Shown one piece after another: positions 44,648-53,682 of a stretch of DNA of 64,000 bases. The DNA is taken from NCBI GenBank assembly GCA_002404995.1, contig DHKY01000005.1, positions 1-64,000 of the forward strand, written 5' to 3'. The stretch's first letter is position 1. Each line of letters starts with the position of its first letter. A program made the translations under genes and the position numbers. The notes beneath the pieces were generated by a model, which saw only the letters and a program-made list of their open reading frames with translations, did no database searches and had not been told where the DNA came from. The stretch comes from Caryophanales bacterium UBA4682 (lineage in GTDB: Bacteria > Bacillota_I > Bacilli_A > RFN20 > CAG-288).

Positions 44648-45622
44648 ATGCGAATGAAATCAGTTACGATTGTTACCCCCTGTTACAATGAAGAAAAGAC
44701 GATTCCGATATTTCTAAGCACGCTCGATCCGATTCTTGCTTCCATTGAAGGATACAAATTCCAATATCTCTTTGTGAACGATGGTTCAAAAGACAAAACC
44801 CTCGAAGTTTTAGAGGACGCCTATAAAAGCCGGGATGATATTACTATTGTCAATGAATCCCGGAATTTCGGGCAGGAGCCTGCTTTATTGGCTGGTCTTA
44901 AGAGCGCAAAGGGAGATTATGTGATTTGCAGGGACTGTGACCTCCAGGATAGTCCATCGATACTTCCAGAAATCTGCAAGAAATTCACCGAAGGGTACGA
45001 TGTCGTCAACCCCCATCGGGCAGACCGGAAAAAAGACTCTTTTTTCAAACGTACTACTGCAGCTAGGTTCTATAATTTCATCAACAAGGTCGAGGGAAGA
45101 GAAGCGTTTCCGAAAAACGTGAACCTCTTCCGCGGCTTATCGAGAAGAGCAGTGGATACCATCCTTTCGTTACCGGAATCCGATCGTCATTTGAGGGTTG
45201 AATATGCCTATATCGGATTAAAGACCGCTAAAATCGATTTTGTCCGTGGAAAACGTTCGGCCGGAGAAACGAAATACAACGTACATGCTCTCTTCAACCA
45301 TGCCTTCAACCAGCTCTCTTCTGGCACAAGCCGCCCTTTGTTCCTGCCTGTCTTGTTTGGTGCTGGACTGACTGGCTTTAATCTCCTTGGATTTGCTGTT
45401 TTCCTCATTCTTTTTATCCTTCAGAACTGCAACGTCCTCTACGGAGGATGGGTTACTCCTCTTTTCCTAGTTTTCACTGTTTTCCTCGCTAGGTCGGTAA
45501 TAATTGACTTCTTAGCGGTGGCAAGGCTCTACGAGCACAATATCCTGCTGAATACGCGGAATCGGCCGACTACGATTATCGATTACGTGAAGCGCCCAGA
45601 AGACAAAGAAGGACTTAAGTAA
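44648..45622 (+). CDS. GT2 polyprenyl-phosphate glycosyltransferase, GtrB/DPM1-like
   Basis: A 324-residue protein: residues 1-230 are a GT-A domain (VTPCYNEEKTI, FVNDGSKDKT, VNESRNFGQEPALLAGL, C-x-DCDLQDSP with catalytic metal-binding Asp residues), then two membrane segments near 235-290. The x in C-x-DCDLQD is AGG at 44930 where the family has MDADLQD. SD AGAAAGG. It would transfer a sugar from an NDP-sugar to undecaprenyl phosphate, supplying the GT-C/YfhO proteins upstream; the GtrA-like protein across the terminator could flip the product. Confidence 0.92.
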   Translation: MRMKSVTIVTPCYNEEKTIPIFLSTLDPILASIEGYKFQYLFVNDGSKDKTLEVLEDAYKSRDDITIVNESRNFGQEPALLAGLKSAKGDYVICRDCDLQDSPSILPEICKKFTEGYDVVNPHRADRKKDSFFKRTTAARFYNFINKVEGREAFPKNVNLFRGLSRRAVDTILSLPESDRHLRVEYAYIGLKTAKIDFVRGKRSAGETKYNVHALFNHAFNQLSSGTSRPLFLPVLFGAGLTGFNLLGFAVFLILFILQNCNVLYGGWVTPLFLVFTVFLARSVIIDFLAVARLYEHNILLNTRNRPTTIIDYVKRPEDKEGLK

Positions 45623-45628
45623 AAACAG

Positions 45629-45663
45629 ACCCTCATCCAATGGAACGGATGAGGGTTTTTTTG
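45629..45663 (+). terminator. Terminator of the surface-glycan operon
   Basis: ACCCTCATCC/GGATGAGGGT inverted repeat followed by T7. Confidence 0.9.
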
Positions 45664-45670
45664 AAGACAA

Positions 45671-45692
45671 AAAAATCCGGCAAGTGCCGGAT
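45671..45692 (-). terminator. Terminator after tRNA-Gly(TCC)
   Basis: AATCCGGCA/TGCCGGATT inverted repeat with T-run on the minus strand. Confidence 0.85.
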
Positions 45693-45704
45693 TGTGTTTT
45701 TTGA

Positions 45705-45778
45705 TGGAGCAGGCGACGGGAATCGAACCCGCATGATCAGCTTGGAAGGCTGAAGTTCTACCACTGAACTACGCCTGC
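45705..45778 (-). tRNA. tRNA-Gly (TCC)
   Basis: 74-base cloverleaf with CCA: GCAGGCG acceptor arm and anticodon loop CTTCCAA. Nearly identical arms to tRNA-Gly(GCC) at 30013. Confidence 0.95.
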
Positions 45779-45841
45779 ATATCAGCGCGAAAATAATTAT
45801 AGAGGTTGACACGCTGATTTTCAAGAAGAAAAATAGGAATT

Positions 45842-46801
45842 TTATCGGTAGATGAAGATTTTCCGGGTGATATAGTTGAATACCATGACAATCAAGGTAC
45901 GAAGAACAAAGCAGACCGGGTAGGAAAGGAAAGTGATTCCTTTGCTTAGGTTCAGGAAATCGTAGAAGAAGTACTGTAAACCGATTCCGATGAACAGGCC
46001 GATGACTGCTAAGCCGAGGAAGTAGATCTTTCCGACGATTGATTTCGAGAAGTTCGATTTTGTGGCTTTGTACACCCTATAAGTGGACATGAGGTAGTTG
46101 ATGATGACGCCGATTATGAATCCACCCGCTGTCGATAAACCGGTTACATATCCGGCCGTGTTTCCTTTGAAAGCACCGAATTGTAAGAGCCTCGTCGTCA
46201 GAAAGTCGAAAACAGAAGCAACCAAACCGACTAAAGCAAAGCGGAAGATTTCCCAGAAGAGAAGATTAGAGTAGGTTCTCTGTTCCCTGTAGAGCTTATA
46301 GATGAAGAACAAATAGGTGTTAACGCAGAGGGAAGTGAATAAAACGGTCCTATCCCGTCCGACTTTGAATCCATCCAGGAAGATATCCAAGACGACAAAG
46401 GCAAGAACACCGAAGAGATCCAGTATAATCCTAGCAATGAGCCATTTTCCTTTTTCTCCGATCTTTGGTCTTAATCCGCTTGGGCGGATCAGAAAAAATA
46501 GGAGAAAAAGCAGACCACAGCAGAGAAAACCGGCGAATATTGAATATTTCAGGAAAGAAAGAGAGAACTCAAGAGTTTTGTCTGCCGAATAAGTGAAGGA
46601 TCTTAAATCGTTTCCGTCCGTCTTAAAAAGCCCTAGGTGATATAGTCCTAGCCTCGAGAAGGACAAAAACAAGATAATCCTAATCGTAGAGAAGGCTTCT
46701 TGGGTGTGGCTCCGGACTGGGTTACGCAAATAAGGGGAAGGAGCGACTGGCTCTTTCTTTTCATCGTTCTTGTTGAACGGGTTAAGCTTTTTGAAATTCA
46801 T
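45842..46801 (-). CDS. GtrA-family membrane protein with N-terminal extension
   Basis: A 319-residue protein. The C-terminal 130 residues are a GtrA domain (PF04138) with four membrane segments: FWEIFRFALVGLVASVFDFLTT, GYVTGLSTAGGFIIGVIINYL, a third, and VCFVLRTLIVMVFNYITRKIF. About 190 additional N-terminal residues contain three or four more membrane segments and a basic start. GtrA proteins help flip undecaprenyl-phosphate-sugars; it sits opposite the GtrB-like GT2 gene, supporting that role. The AGG codon in NYLMSTY-x-VYK falls at a usually hydrophobic position. Confidence 0.85.
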   Translation of the reverse strand: MNFKKLNPFNKNDEKKEPVAPSPYLRNPVRSHTQEAFSTIRIILFLSFSRLGLYHLGLFKTDGNDLRSFTYSADKTLEFSLSFLKYSIFAGFLCCGLLFLLFFLIRPSGLRPKIGEKGKWLIARIILDLFGVLAFVVLDIFLDGFKVGRDRTVLFTSLCVNTYLFFIYKLYREQRTYSNLLFWEIFRFALVGLVASVFDFLTTRLLQFGAFKGNTAGYVTGLSTAGGFIIGVIINYLMSTYRVYKATKSNFSKSIVGKIYFLGLAVIGLFIGIGLQYFFYDFLNLSKGITFLSYPVCFVLRTLIVMVFNYITRKIFIYR

Positions 46802-46886
46802 GGCAACATTTTATCCTTTTTTCGATGATAAGAAAAGAAAAGCTTTCTTCTTTCCCGCATCTGCTGATATAATATTCAAGCGATTT

Positions 46887-46976
46887 GGAGCGATACCCAA
46901 GGGGCTGAAGGGGCCGGTTTCGAAAACCAGTAGGGGACGATATCCCGCCAGAGTTCAAATCTCTGTCGCTCCGCCA
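46887..46976 (+). tRNA. tRNA-Ser (CGA)
   Basis: 90-base class II tRNA with long variable arm and CCA: GGAGCGA acceptor arm and anticodon loop TTCGAAA. Confidence 0.95.
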
Positions 46977-47086
46977 TCTGATTTGTATCCGAACCCTGTA
47001 TATTCACCATTACGGGTTCGGTGTTACCATAAAACTTGATAAGTGGAATAAAATCACTGAAGAGTGGAAGGGTAAATAACAAATTG
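46977..47086 (+). other. Hairpin-containing spacer after tRNA-Ser
   Basis: Contains CCGAACCC/GGGTTCGG inverted repeat (46989-47022) without a T-run; otherwise nothing recognisable. Confidence 0.4.
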
Positions 47087-47114
47087 ATCACCTCAGAAAT
47101 GAGGTGATTTTTTG
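47087..47114 (+). terminator. Terminator downstream of tRNA-Ser
   Basis: ATCACCTCA/TGAGGTGAT with four-base loop and T6. Confidence 0.88.
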
Positions 47115-47739
47115 TTAAAAAGAAATCTTATAAATTGAATGTGTAAGAAGGTCCACAATTTAAGGTGAAAACTAGATGCAAAAATTTAAGAGAAGGAAGA
47201 TAGGAGACAACAAATAGGTGCTCTCTGGAAGGTTATGGTTCCGTAGGACAATTCTCGCGGGAAGTGCTGTTAGATTTTGTCTGAGTCTATGCTTTTTTGT
47301 CGGCAAATATAATGATTTCTTTAATCTTTCGCAAGGCAGAACACGAAGAGTTCGCTTAAGATAGGCTTTTAAAGGTAATTAGGAAGTCGATACACACTTC
47401 CGTCAATTGAGAATCAGAATGTGAAACTCAAGCGGATTCTAGCGAACTGGGGACTACGTGTACATCGAGAAAGAAAACGTGCTTTGAAACTTCGGCAACC
47501 TTAGGTTCTAAATCAGAAGGACGGATGGAGACAAATCGTGACAAGTGGGCAGAAATGCGGCTAGTAGTCTAGAGGAACGACCTTTTTCCTTTCCAAGGAC
47601 AGGAAGGCAGGGATTGTATATGTTGCTTCTTCTGTTCCTTGCACTGACTCTAGAAAGATTTCTGCGAAAACTGATTTTTATTGTTTTTCTTCTAGACTCA
47701 GTGGAAAAAGAGAATCGAAACATTTATATTGTAAGAGAA
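47115..47739. other. Spacer without a recognisable gene
   Basis: About 600 bp with no convincing coding frame. An open frame continues upstream of 47740 to 47545, but its N-terminal sequence has no start signal and looks non-coding. No tRNA or known riboswitch is visible. Confidence 0.45.
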
Positions 47740-48402
47740 ATGAAAAACTACAATTCAAAATCAAAGCAGTATTATCGCATTGACAGGAAAGGAACTAGGA
47801 AAGTCTATGATGTCCTAAGAGTTTTTCCTCAACGAAAGACTGTGACTTTTTACAATAACTGCAGGGATGAAGAAAATCTTGTTTTAAAAGCTCGTCATCT
47901 TAGCTATGCAGGCTTCAACAAGAAAATTGAAAAGTTATCCAAAAGTGGATATGAAATCGAAATTATTGATGGTGTTTCTTCTAGAGTCTGTCCAGATAGC
48001 ATCCGGAAGGGCCTGAACTGCGAAATACCTTTGGAAGCCATAGAAAGCAGGTTACGTTTCCGCAGGACACCGGATTTCTATTTTGATAGGTGCTATATTG
48101 AGAAAGCAAAGGATGCTTACAGGAAAGGACGCAGGAACAACTCTTATTTGGATGCTTGGGTGATGCTTTTTAATCAAGCTCTTCAAGAATCCATTCGCCA
48201 TGGAGATAAGAAAACAACCAAGATTGTATTGGCAATTTGCTCATGCTTATCCGAACTTTCTGTTATTTTAAAAGAAAGTGAGTCCGGAAAAGAAAAGAAT
48301 AAAACCGTAGAGAATGTCAGGAAAGCTCTTGCGAAACTTGATGCTAACTGGAAGAAAGACAGGACAAACAAGAAAAACGCACTGACCGAAAGCCTGAAAT
48401 AA
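47740..48402 (+). CDS. Protein of unknown function
   Basis: A 220-residue basic protein if started at the ATG at 47740 (MKNYNSKSKQYY). No membrane segment. The first 60 residues form a short beta-rich unit (RVFPQ..TVTFYNNCRDEENLVLKA), and the rest is helical and charged (YIEKAKDAYRKGRR, SYLDAWVMLFNQALQESIRHGDKKTTKIVLAICSCLSEL). The start has only a weak AAGAGA site. I do not recognise the family. It ends just before the TPP riboswitch. Confidence 0.55.
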   Translation: MKNYNSKSKQYYRIDRKGTRKVYDVLRVFPQRKTVTFYNNCRDEENLVLKARHLSYAGFNKKIEKLSKSGYEIEIIDGVSSRVCPDSIRKGLNCEIPLEAIESRLRFRRTPDFYFDRCYIEKAKDAYRKGRRNNSYLDAWVMLFNQALQESIRHGDKKTTKIVLAICSCLSELSVILKESESGKEKNKTVENVRKALAKLDANWKKDRTNKKNALTESLK

Positions 48403-48430
48403 CTCTTTCTTTACTTTTCCCTAGGTGTTG

Positions 48431-48532
48431 ACTATACTAGTTCCCGTAACAGCGGTACTGCCGTAAGGCGGTTGAGAGGGCTTTATGCCTAACGCTTAGA
48501 ACCTGTTGGTCAAGACCAGTGTAGGGAGTTAT
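48431..48532 (+). promoter_or_regulatory. TPP riboswitch (THI element)
   Basis: Aptamer core visible as TTGAGAGGGC, then AGAACCTG and the highly conserved CCAGTGTAGGGA end, with P3 (CTGCC/GGCGG) and P5 (TTGGTC/GACCAG) stems. It is followed by a terminator and a ThiT-like gene, which explains its role: thiamine pyrophosphate turns off thiamine uptake. Confidence 0.88.
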
Positions 48533-48571
48533 CCATCTGAAATCTGCAAATCAGATAGAGATTGAACCTAT

Positions 48572-48608
48572 AGTGCCCTGGCTAGCAAGTTGGGGCACTT
48601 TATTTTTT
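48572..48608 (+). terminator. Riboswitch-controlled terminator
   Basis: AGTGCCC/GGGCACT hairpin with T-run between the TPP aptamer and the thiT start. Confidence 0.8.
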
Positions 48609-48628
48609 GCCCAGAAAGGATGGACATT

Positions 48629-49657
48629 ATGTCCGAAAACAGGAGTAGGCCAACAGCTGGTGCTCGCACAAAATCAAAAAAAGCAGTCAGCACGATTGTC
48701 ATTTCGGCTAGGAGGTTGGCACTAGCAGTTATTATCAAGTACGTCTTCAAATTCGTTCCGGTTCTCAATTTCCCGAATGGCGGAAGCATTTCGCTGGTTA
48801 GGGCTCCGCTTGTCTTAAATGCACTCTACTGCGGACCGGTCTGGGGTGTTGCAATTGGTTTAGCCTATGGTGTCTTTGATAGGCTTATTGATGGAGCTGT
48901 TGCTTATCATTGGCTCTCCTTGATCCTGGATTACTTCCTTGGATTCGCTTTAAGGGGTGTCGCTTCTGTCTTCCGGAAAGCCTTCTTTGAAAAGAAGACC
49001 TGGTCCTTGGTTGCAGCAAGGTCCTTAGCCGGTGTCTGCCGTTTCATTTCTTCGTTCTTCTCTGGGTTGTTCATCAGCTGGGATGAGGTCAATACCGGAG
49101 CAATCAATCCGAGCATCAATGCCGGAGGCTTCATCTATTCCTTAGGTTATAACCTTGGCTATAGGGTTCCTTCTATTCTCATCTGCGCTTTATTATTAGT
49201 TGCTATCAGCAAGCCATTATTTGAGACCCAGAAGCTTCCGATTGTTCTCCCTCTTGTTCCAAATGGCGTGAAAGAAAACAAAGAAGAAAAAGCACCCGTA
49301 CATCTCTCCATTGAAACCAGGTTTACTTTTGTCTTACTCTTATGCTTAGCCTTAGATATCTTCTCTTTGATTCCTCCATGTGGAGCTTCCATCAAAGGAT
49401 ACAACTTCTGGAATGGCTATTTCTGGCTTAGTGCTATTAGTCTCTTAATCGCGGTCTTCCTTATCATGTATTCTATCTACAGGCTCGTCTACAGCACGAA
49501 GAAAGACGAGGAATTTGTCGGTTATTTCAAGGTTAAGAGGTCCTATAAGTCATTCTATGTTTACAGGCTCGTAGGCAGGATTATCGTTCTTGCTCTTGCT
49601 ATTCTAGCCATCGTCGGCCGTTATACGTTCTATGCTCCGATCTACAAAGCGAATTAA
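48629..49657 (+). CDS. thiT: ThiT-like thiamine ECF transporter substrate-binding subunit, extended
   Basis: A 342-residue membrane protein. I start at ATG 48629, 8 bp after AGAAAGGA; an ATG at 48590 lies within the terminator. The first 190 residues match ThiT: IIKYVFKFVPVLNFPNGGSISLV-x-APLVLNALYCGP and LSLILDYFLGFAL. AGG at 48800 is the x, where ThiT has Met (SLVMLP). The protein continues with about 150 residues including three further membrane segments not present in ordinary ThiT (about 190 residues). The TPP riboswitch upstream makes thiamine import the likely role. ECF partners are not in the window. Confidence 0.9.
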   Translation: MSENRSRPTAGARTKSKKAVSTIVISARRLALAVIIKYVFKFVPVLNFPNGGSISLVRAPLVLNALYCGPVWGVAIGLAYGVFDRLIDGAVAYHWLSLILDYFLGFALRGVASVFRKAFFEKKTWSLVAARSLAGVCRFISSFFSGLFISWDEVNTGAINPSINAGGFIYSLGYNLGYRVPSILICALLLVAISKPLFETQKLPIVLPLVPNGVKENKEEKAPVHLSIETRFTFVLLLCLALDIFSLIPPCGASIKGYNFWNGYFWLSAISLLIAVFLIMYSIYRLVYSTKKDEEFVGYFKVKRSYKSFYVYRLVGRIIVLALAILAIVGRYTFYAPIYKAN

Positions 49658-49686
49658 CCGCTTTGCAGACTGAATAATTCCATGAC

Positions 49687-49716
49687 AAAGGGGGCGGTAA
49701 AAAGCCGCTCCTTTTC
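49687..49716 (+). terminator. Terminator after thiT
   Basis: GGGGGCGGT/GCCGCTCC hairpin (with wobble pairs) ending in T4. Confidence 0.7.
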
Positions 49717-49764
49717 GTTTATCTGCTCATTTGACAGGGAGAAATCAACACTCGTTCAAAGCCC

Positions 49765-49793
49765 TTGTAAAAGCGCTTTCAATTATCTATAAT
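49765..49793 (+). promoter_or_regulatory. Promoter with CRE-like operator for mgtC
   Basis: TTGTAA, 17-bp spacer, TATAAT. The spacer carries TAAAAGCGCTTTCA (49768-49781), 13 of 14 positions of a catabolite-repression element by eye. Confidence 0.6.
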
Positions 49794-49836
49794 GGTAAAG
49801 CTTTCTATAAAATAAAAGCTTTGTTGGAGGTGTCAT

Positions 49837-50649
49837 ATGCTGTCTTTTGATGAATATCTTATTGGATTGGTTGGTAAATGGCATGGATGGGGCTTAGTTC
49901 TCTTCACGGTCATTACGACAGTGATTGCTGCTCTTCTTACCGGCCTGATCGGGTTTGAACGAGAAAGGAAAGGCCAGGCTGCTGGTTTGCGTACTCACGT
50001 ATTGATTGGTATCGCAAGCTCGATGGTCATGACGATTTCCATTTATGCTCTTCGTGTCGCTTTAGCTAAGACATCGGGATTCTTTGTCAAAAGCAGGGAT
50101 GGTGGAACCGATGGAAGTCAGCTCCAAGCCCCTTATTATGATGCTGCCCGTATTGCGGCTTCTATTCTTGCCGGCTTTGGCTTTATGGGTGCCGGAACGA
50201 TTGTTAAGAATGGACTCTCGATCCGCGGATTGACAACAGCCGCTACTATTTGGTTCTCGGCCTCTATCGGAATGGGTTGCGGTTGTGGCTTCGTCGTCGA
50301 AACTGCTTTAGTCACTTTACTTGCCTGGACTTTACTTGTGACACTTTCGAAAGTCGAGAAAACACTGGATAACCATTCTCCGCATGTTGAAAGGAAAGTG
50401 GCTCCCAATATTCCGATTCTCCACGAGATCCGTTCCCAAGCCGATAAGTATTCATTGATTGTGAAAAATATTGTTACACATGAAGGAATCAAGGATAACG
50501 GAAGAGATGAAGTTTCCGTGACTGTCTACTTCTCTTATCATACGGATAAAGCGACCATTGCCGATTTCTGTGAATCCTTCTCCTCCTACCCTTACGTTTA
50601 TTCGATTGTCCGCTCGACGAGCAAGGACGAAAAAATCCAGAATGACTAA
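49837..50649 (+). CDS. mgtC: MgtC/SapB family membrane protein
   Basis: A 270-residue protein with four to five membrane segments: LIGFERERKGQAAGLRTH, the family core ARIAASILAGFGFMGAGTIVKNG and LTTAATIWFSASIGMGCGCGF, then a C-terminal ACT-like domain of about 80 residues. MgtC proteins modulate Mg homeostasis or membrane potential; no precise reaction is known. TTGGAGGTGTC precedes the ATG, and a CRE-like promoter lies 45 bp upstream, which hints at carbon control. The stop overlaps the start of the next gene by 8 bp. Confidence 0.9.
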   Translation: MLSFDEYLIGLVGKWHGWGLVLFTVITTVIAALLTGLIGFERERKGQAAGLRTHVLIGIASSMVMTISIYALRVALAKTSGFFVKSRDGGTDGSQLQAPYYDAARIAASILAGFGFMGAGTIVKNGLSIRGLTTAATIWFSASIGMGCGCGFVVETALVTLLAWTLLVTLSKVEKTLDNHSPHVERKVAPNIPILHEIRSQADKYSLIVKNIVTHEGIKDNGRDEVSVTVYFSYHTDKATIADFCESFSSYPYVYSIVRSTSKDEKIQND

Positions 50650-51316
50650 ACCTGTCTTTTATTTAGACAACAGCCAGTATGGTGAAAATATTTCTTTCCG
50701 GAATCTGAATTTAATGGCAGGACATAAGCATGTCCTGTCATTTCTTTCTAAGCCGGATGTTCAGCTAAAAGACCTTCTCCTCGTCTCGAATCCAACAATT
50801 CCTGCATTCTGTCAAGGAAACGAAATTCTTCTTGATTTGGAAAAGACGACTCCTTTCATGAAATCTGTACTAACTGTCTCTTCGGAAGAGTATGGATTTG
50901 AATTTACTTATCTTCTTACTGTTTTACCAGAAAGGAAAACCGATGATTTCATCGGAAAATATGTTTCTCAAGAACATAAAAGACATGTGATTGAATTCTA
51001 TCCTGATCGTACGGGTAGAATTTTTCTCCATTCTTTTCTTGGACTGAAAGAAGATGTCCGGATTCTTAGCTATGAATTCAATTTCCAGAATTCTGAAAGG
51101 AAGCTAGAACTTCCGGTTTCAAGAACGACAGAGGGAGACGAAGTTTCTTATTTCTATTCTTTTCGTTATGACGATGAAAAAGAAGGCCTTCTTGTTTCCT
51201 TGTTCCAAAGAATCCAGAGGAAGGATTCCTTTTACGAGGAAGAAGCCAGCCTTTTAGGAAGCTGCAATCAGAAAGAGTTTTTTAAAAGAATCAGTCCTCT
51301 TTCACAAGAATCCTAG
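50642..51316 (+). CDS. Protein of unknown function cotranscribed with mgtC
   Basis: A 224-residue soluble protein starting at ATG 50642 within the end of mgtC. It is rich in Phe and beta-prone (VFYLDNSQYGENISFRNLNLM, HVIEFYPDRTGRIFLHSFLGL, VSYFYSFRYDDEKEGLLVSLFQRIQ). No membrane segment or known motif. The 3' end overlaps the convergent amylase gene by 26 bp. I do not recognise the family. Confidence 0.65.
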   Translation: MTKPVFYLDNSQYGENISFRNLNLMAGHKHVLSFLSKPDVQLKDLLLVSNPTIPAFCQGNEILLDLEKTTPFMKSVLTVSSEEYGFEFTYLLTVLPERKTDDFIGKYVSQEHKRHVIEFYPDRTGRIFLHSFLGLKEDVRILSYEFNFQNSERKLELPVSRTTEGDEVSYFYSFRYDDEKEGLLVSLFQRIQRKDSFYEEEASLLGSCNQKEFFKRISPLSQES

Positions 51317-52562
51317 GATCACTTACCAACAGATTTCCATTCGAAATGATTTCCTTACTGGAAATGAGATCTTTATAATTTCCTTTCTCGACCGGAATCC
51401 TAACACCTGCTGGATTCAGTGAGAAAAGTCCGATTTCTTCTTTGCCACCCCTGAAGCCATTGACAGCTTTGATATAGGTGCTTCGATCCTGATCAAGGAT
51501 AGTCTGATAGAGTTCTGTGTTTGCTTCACGATGCTTCAAATCCACGAGTTTCTTGTAAAGTGAGTAAGTTTCATTGTCATTTGCCCACTTTACAGTGTCT
51601 TTATCAAAGAGAGAAGGAGTGTGCTGCTGCCCCCTCTCTCCATCCCTGTACACAAAGCTAGGTCCTTTTGTGAAGAAGGAATAAGCCAAGAGATTCAGCG
51701 CTATCTTTTTGCTATCGGTGTAGGAGGCAATGCGCTTTCGGTCATGGTTTTCAATGGCGCGGACAATACTGGTGCTGGCAGGGATTGATGCGGATTCGAG
51801 ATTGACCCTGCATTTATATATCTGAAGTTCGGAAGGATCGAAGTCTTCCAGATACTTTAAAAGATACCGATGGGAATTGTAATGATAGAAAAGATTCCTC
51901 CCGCCGCTCGCAAGCTCGCCGTTTGACCTAGCCGTAAAGCCTTTCCTACGGAAAGAGTTGATCCTTTCTTGGTCCACGGATTCGGACAGGAAGATGATTT
52001 CCTCCCCAAGTGCTTTTCTTGCTTTAGCAAAGAAGCTTGCCGGAATCCTCGACCCAACATCGAACCGAAATCCATCGACACCATAAGAGACAAATTGTGC
52101 GAGAATCCCAACCAGATAGTCTTCCACTTTCGGATTGGTATGGTCAAGGTCATAGACATCGGACCATTCCGGGACTTTGGTATTGATATTGCCGTCCTTA
52201 TCATGGTAGAAGAAATCCGGATGCTCCTTTAAGAGCTTTGAATCACGGGAAGTATGGTTGAAGACCCTGTCCAACCTGAATTTCCTTCCGCATTTATGGG
52301 TTTCCTTTACGACTTCTTTGAAATCATCCACACTGCCGAGCTGTGGGTTTATTGTTTCGTAGTCTTGGATAGAATAAGGACAGCCTAGCTCTCCTTTCTT
52401 CCTGTATTGTCCGATTGGATTGACAGGCATAGAATAAAGAATATCGGCGCCTGTTCTTTCCTTGATTTCTTTAATGTGTGGAAGAAAAGCTTTCAATGTT
52501 CCTTCTTCAGTATAGTTGCGGATAAAGACCTGATAAATAATCTTGTTTAATAAAGATTCCAT
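51291..52562 (-). CDS. GH13 alpha-amylase family protein
   Basis: A 423-residue cytoplasmic GH13 enzyme (no signal peptide); start at 52562 behind AGAGGT. Conserved regions: PVNPIGQY-like loop and LGCPYSIQDY; region I as CG-x-KF-x-LD-x-VFNHTS; region II GFRFDVGS (nucleophile Asp); region III LSES (acid Glu) and region IV ENHDRKR (Asp). All three x are AGG (52284, 52275, 52266) and give GMKFMLDMVFNH, the family's usual hydrophobic pattern. No C-terminal carbohydrate-binding part. It probably acts on alpha-glucan oligomers taken up by the importer or on glycogen. Confidence 0.9.
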   Translation of the reverse strand: MESLLNKIIYQVFIRNYTEEGTLKAFLPHIKEIKERTGADILYSMPVNPIGQYRKKGELGCPYSIQDYETINPQLGSVDDFKEVVKETHKCGRKFRLDRVFNHTSRDSKLLKEHPDFFYHDKDGNINTKVPEWSDVYDLDHTNPKVEDYLVGILAQFVSYGVDGFRFDVGSRIPASFFAKARKALGEEIIFLSESVDQERINSFRRKGFTARSNGELASGGRNLFYHYNSHRYLLKYLEDFDPSELQIYKCRVNLESASIPASTSIVRAIENHDRKRIASYTDSKKIALNLLAYSFFTKGPSFVYRDGERGQQHTPSLFDKDTVKWANDNETYSLYKKLVDLKHREANTELYQTILDQDRSTYIKAVNGFRGGKEEIGLFSLNPAGVRIPVEKGNYKDLISSKEIISNGNLLVSDPRILVKED

Positions 52563-52634
52563 GTTTATTGACCTCTGCGATATTTTAGCAGAATTTCTTG
52601 TAAATGACATTGAAACGGGTTATCGTTAATTGAT

Positions 52635-53621
52635 ATGACGAAAATAGTATTGAAAAAGCATTTCAAAAAGGTTACAGCCTGTGCCTATGTCTCCTACGGA
52701 TATCTTTTTAAAGAAGAGAAACGAATTGTCTTAAAAGATGAATCCTTTGCGGATATCATCAGCGTGAGTGAACCTCTCTATGGAGAAAAGTTCGTGGTTT
52801 CTCCCGATAATAGTGCTTTTCTTTTTCTTCCTTCGCTGTTTCATTCTTCCTTGAAACTATATTCTCTTCCCTCCCTTTCAATTAGGGAACAAATTAATGT
52901 GGATGGGACCTTTAAAGACGCATGCTTCACCCATGATGGAAAAACACTTTATCTTCTTTATGATACGCAAGGCGAGAAAGGACTTCACACAGTACTCATC
53001 TCATATGATAGGAGCAGTAAGACAAAGTCTTTCTTCTTCAAAGAGGATAACATTCGCTTTGATGCGCTCTTCTTCTCCCCAGTCTATTGCTGCCTGACTC
53101 TTCTATTAAGAAGCGGAAAGATTTTTTACTTTCAGGATGGAAAAATCGTTCGTCAAACAAGAACATCCCCTTTCCATAAGACTTTCTTCAGGGATAAAGG
53201 GACGAATCTTATTTCGGATACAAGGGCTGGCTTCCAGATTTCTTCCTTAAATGGAAAAATCATTCGGAAATGTGATTTTCTTCTTCCAAAAGAGAGAAAA
53301 AAACCAACCAAGGAACAGAAACTCCAGATCCTTCAGAACAAAGAAATTGATTCCTTGTGCGGGAATAGGGTTCCTCACAGGCAAAGGGATGAACATTATC
53401 TGGATAGGCTTGTTGCTTATACGACAAACCAGGTTTTCTATATCACAAGGAAAGAACCGGAAATGGAGTCCTATCTTTATTTCTTCTCATTGAATTCTTT
53501 CAGGAGGAAGAAACAAATCAAGCTGAAAGGAACTTACTTAGGAAGGAACTATAGCAAAAAACATCTGTTCATCCTTACTACGGATGGTGTCTCGATATAT
53601 CAGCTGATCAGCGATAAGTAA
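52635..53621 (+). CDS. Predicted beta-propeller-like protein of unknown function
   Basis: A 328-residue soluble protein. Several about 40-residue blade-like repeats: FVVSPDNSAFLFLPS, CFTHDGKTLYLLYD, LTLLLRSGKIFYFQDGKIV, ISSLNGKIIRKCD, VYQLISDK end. This suggests a small beta-propeller. No signal peptide. The ATG at 52635 lacks a clear Shine-Dalgarno site. It is divergent from the amylase gene and ends at a shared terminator. Function unknown. Confidence 0.6.
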   Translation: MTKIVLKKHFKKVTACAYVSYGYLFKEEKRIVLKDESFADIISVSEPLYGEKFVVSPDNSAFLFLPSLFHSSLKLYSLPSLSIREQINVDGTFKDACFTHDGKTLYLLYDTQGEKGLHTVLISYDRSSKTKSFFFKEDNIRFDALFFSPVYCCLTLLLRSGKIFYFQDGKIVRQTRTSPFHKTFFRDKGTNLISDTRAGFQISSLNGKIIRKCDFLLPKERKKPTKEQKLQILQNKEIDSLCGNRVPHRQRDEHYLDRLVAYTTNQVFYITRKEPEMESYLYFFSLNSFRRKKQIKLKGTYLGRNYSKKHLFILTTDGVSIYQLISDK

Positions 53622-53635
53622 ACAATTTATAAGCA

Positions 53636-53671
53636 AGAAAAAAGGTGTCCTCACAATAAGGACACCTTTTC
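53636..53671. terminator. Bidirectional terminator
   Basis: AAAGGTGTCC/GGACACCTTT hairpin with A- and T-tracts between convergent genes. Confidence 0.85.
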
Positions 53672-53682
53672 GATTCATTCGT

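Noticed and set aside
46977..47022. Hairpin after tRNA-Ser as a terminator
   Set aside because: The CCGAACCC/GGGTTCGG stem has a 17-18 base loop and no T-run; the true terminator is at 47087-47114.
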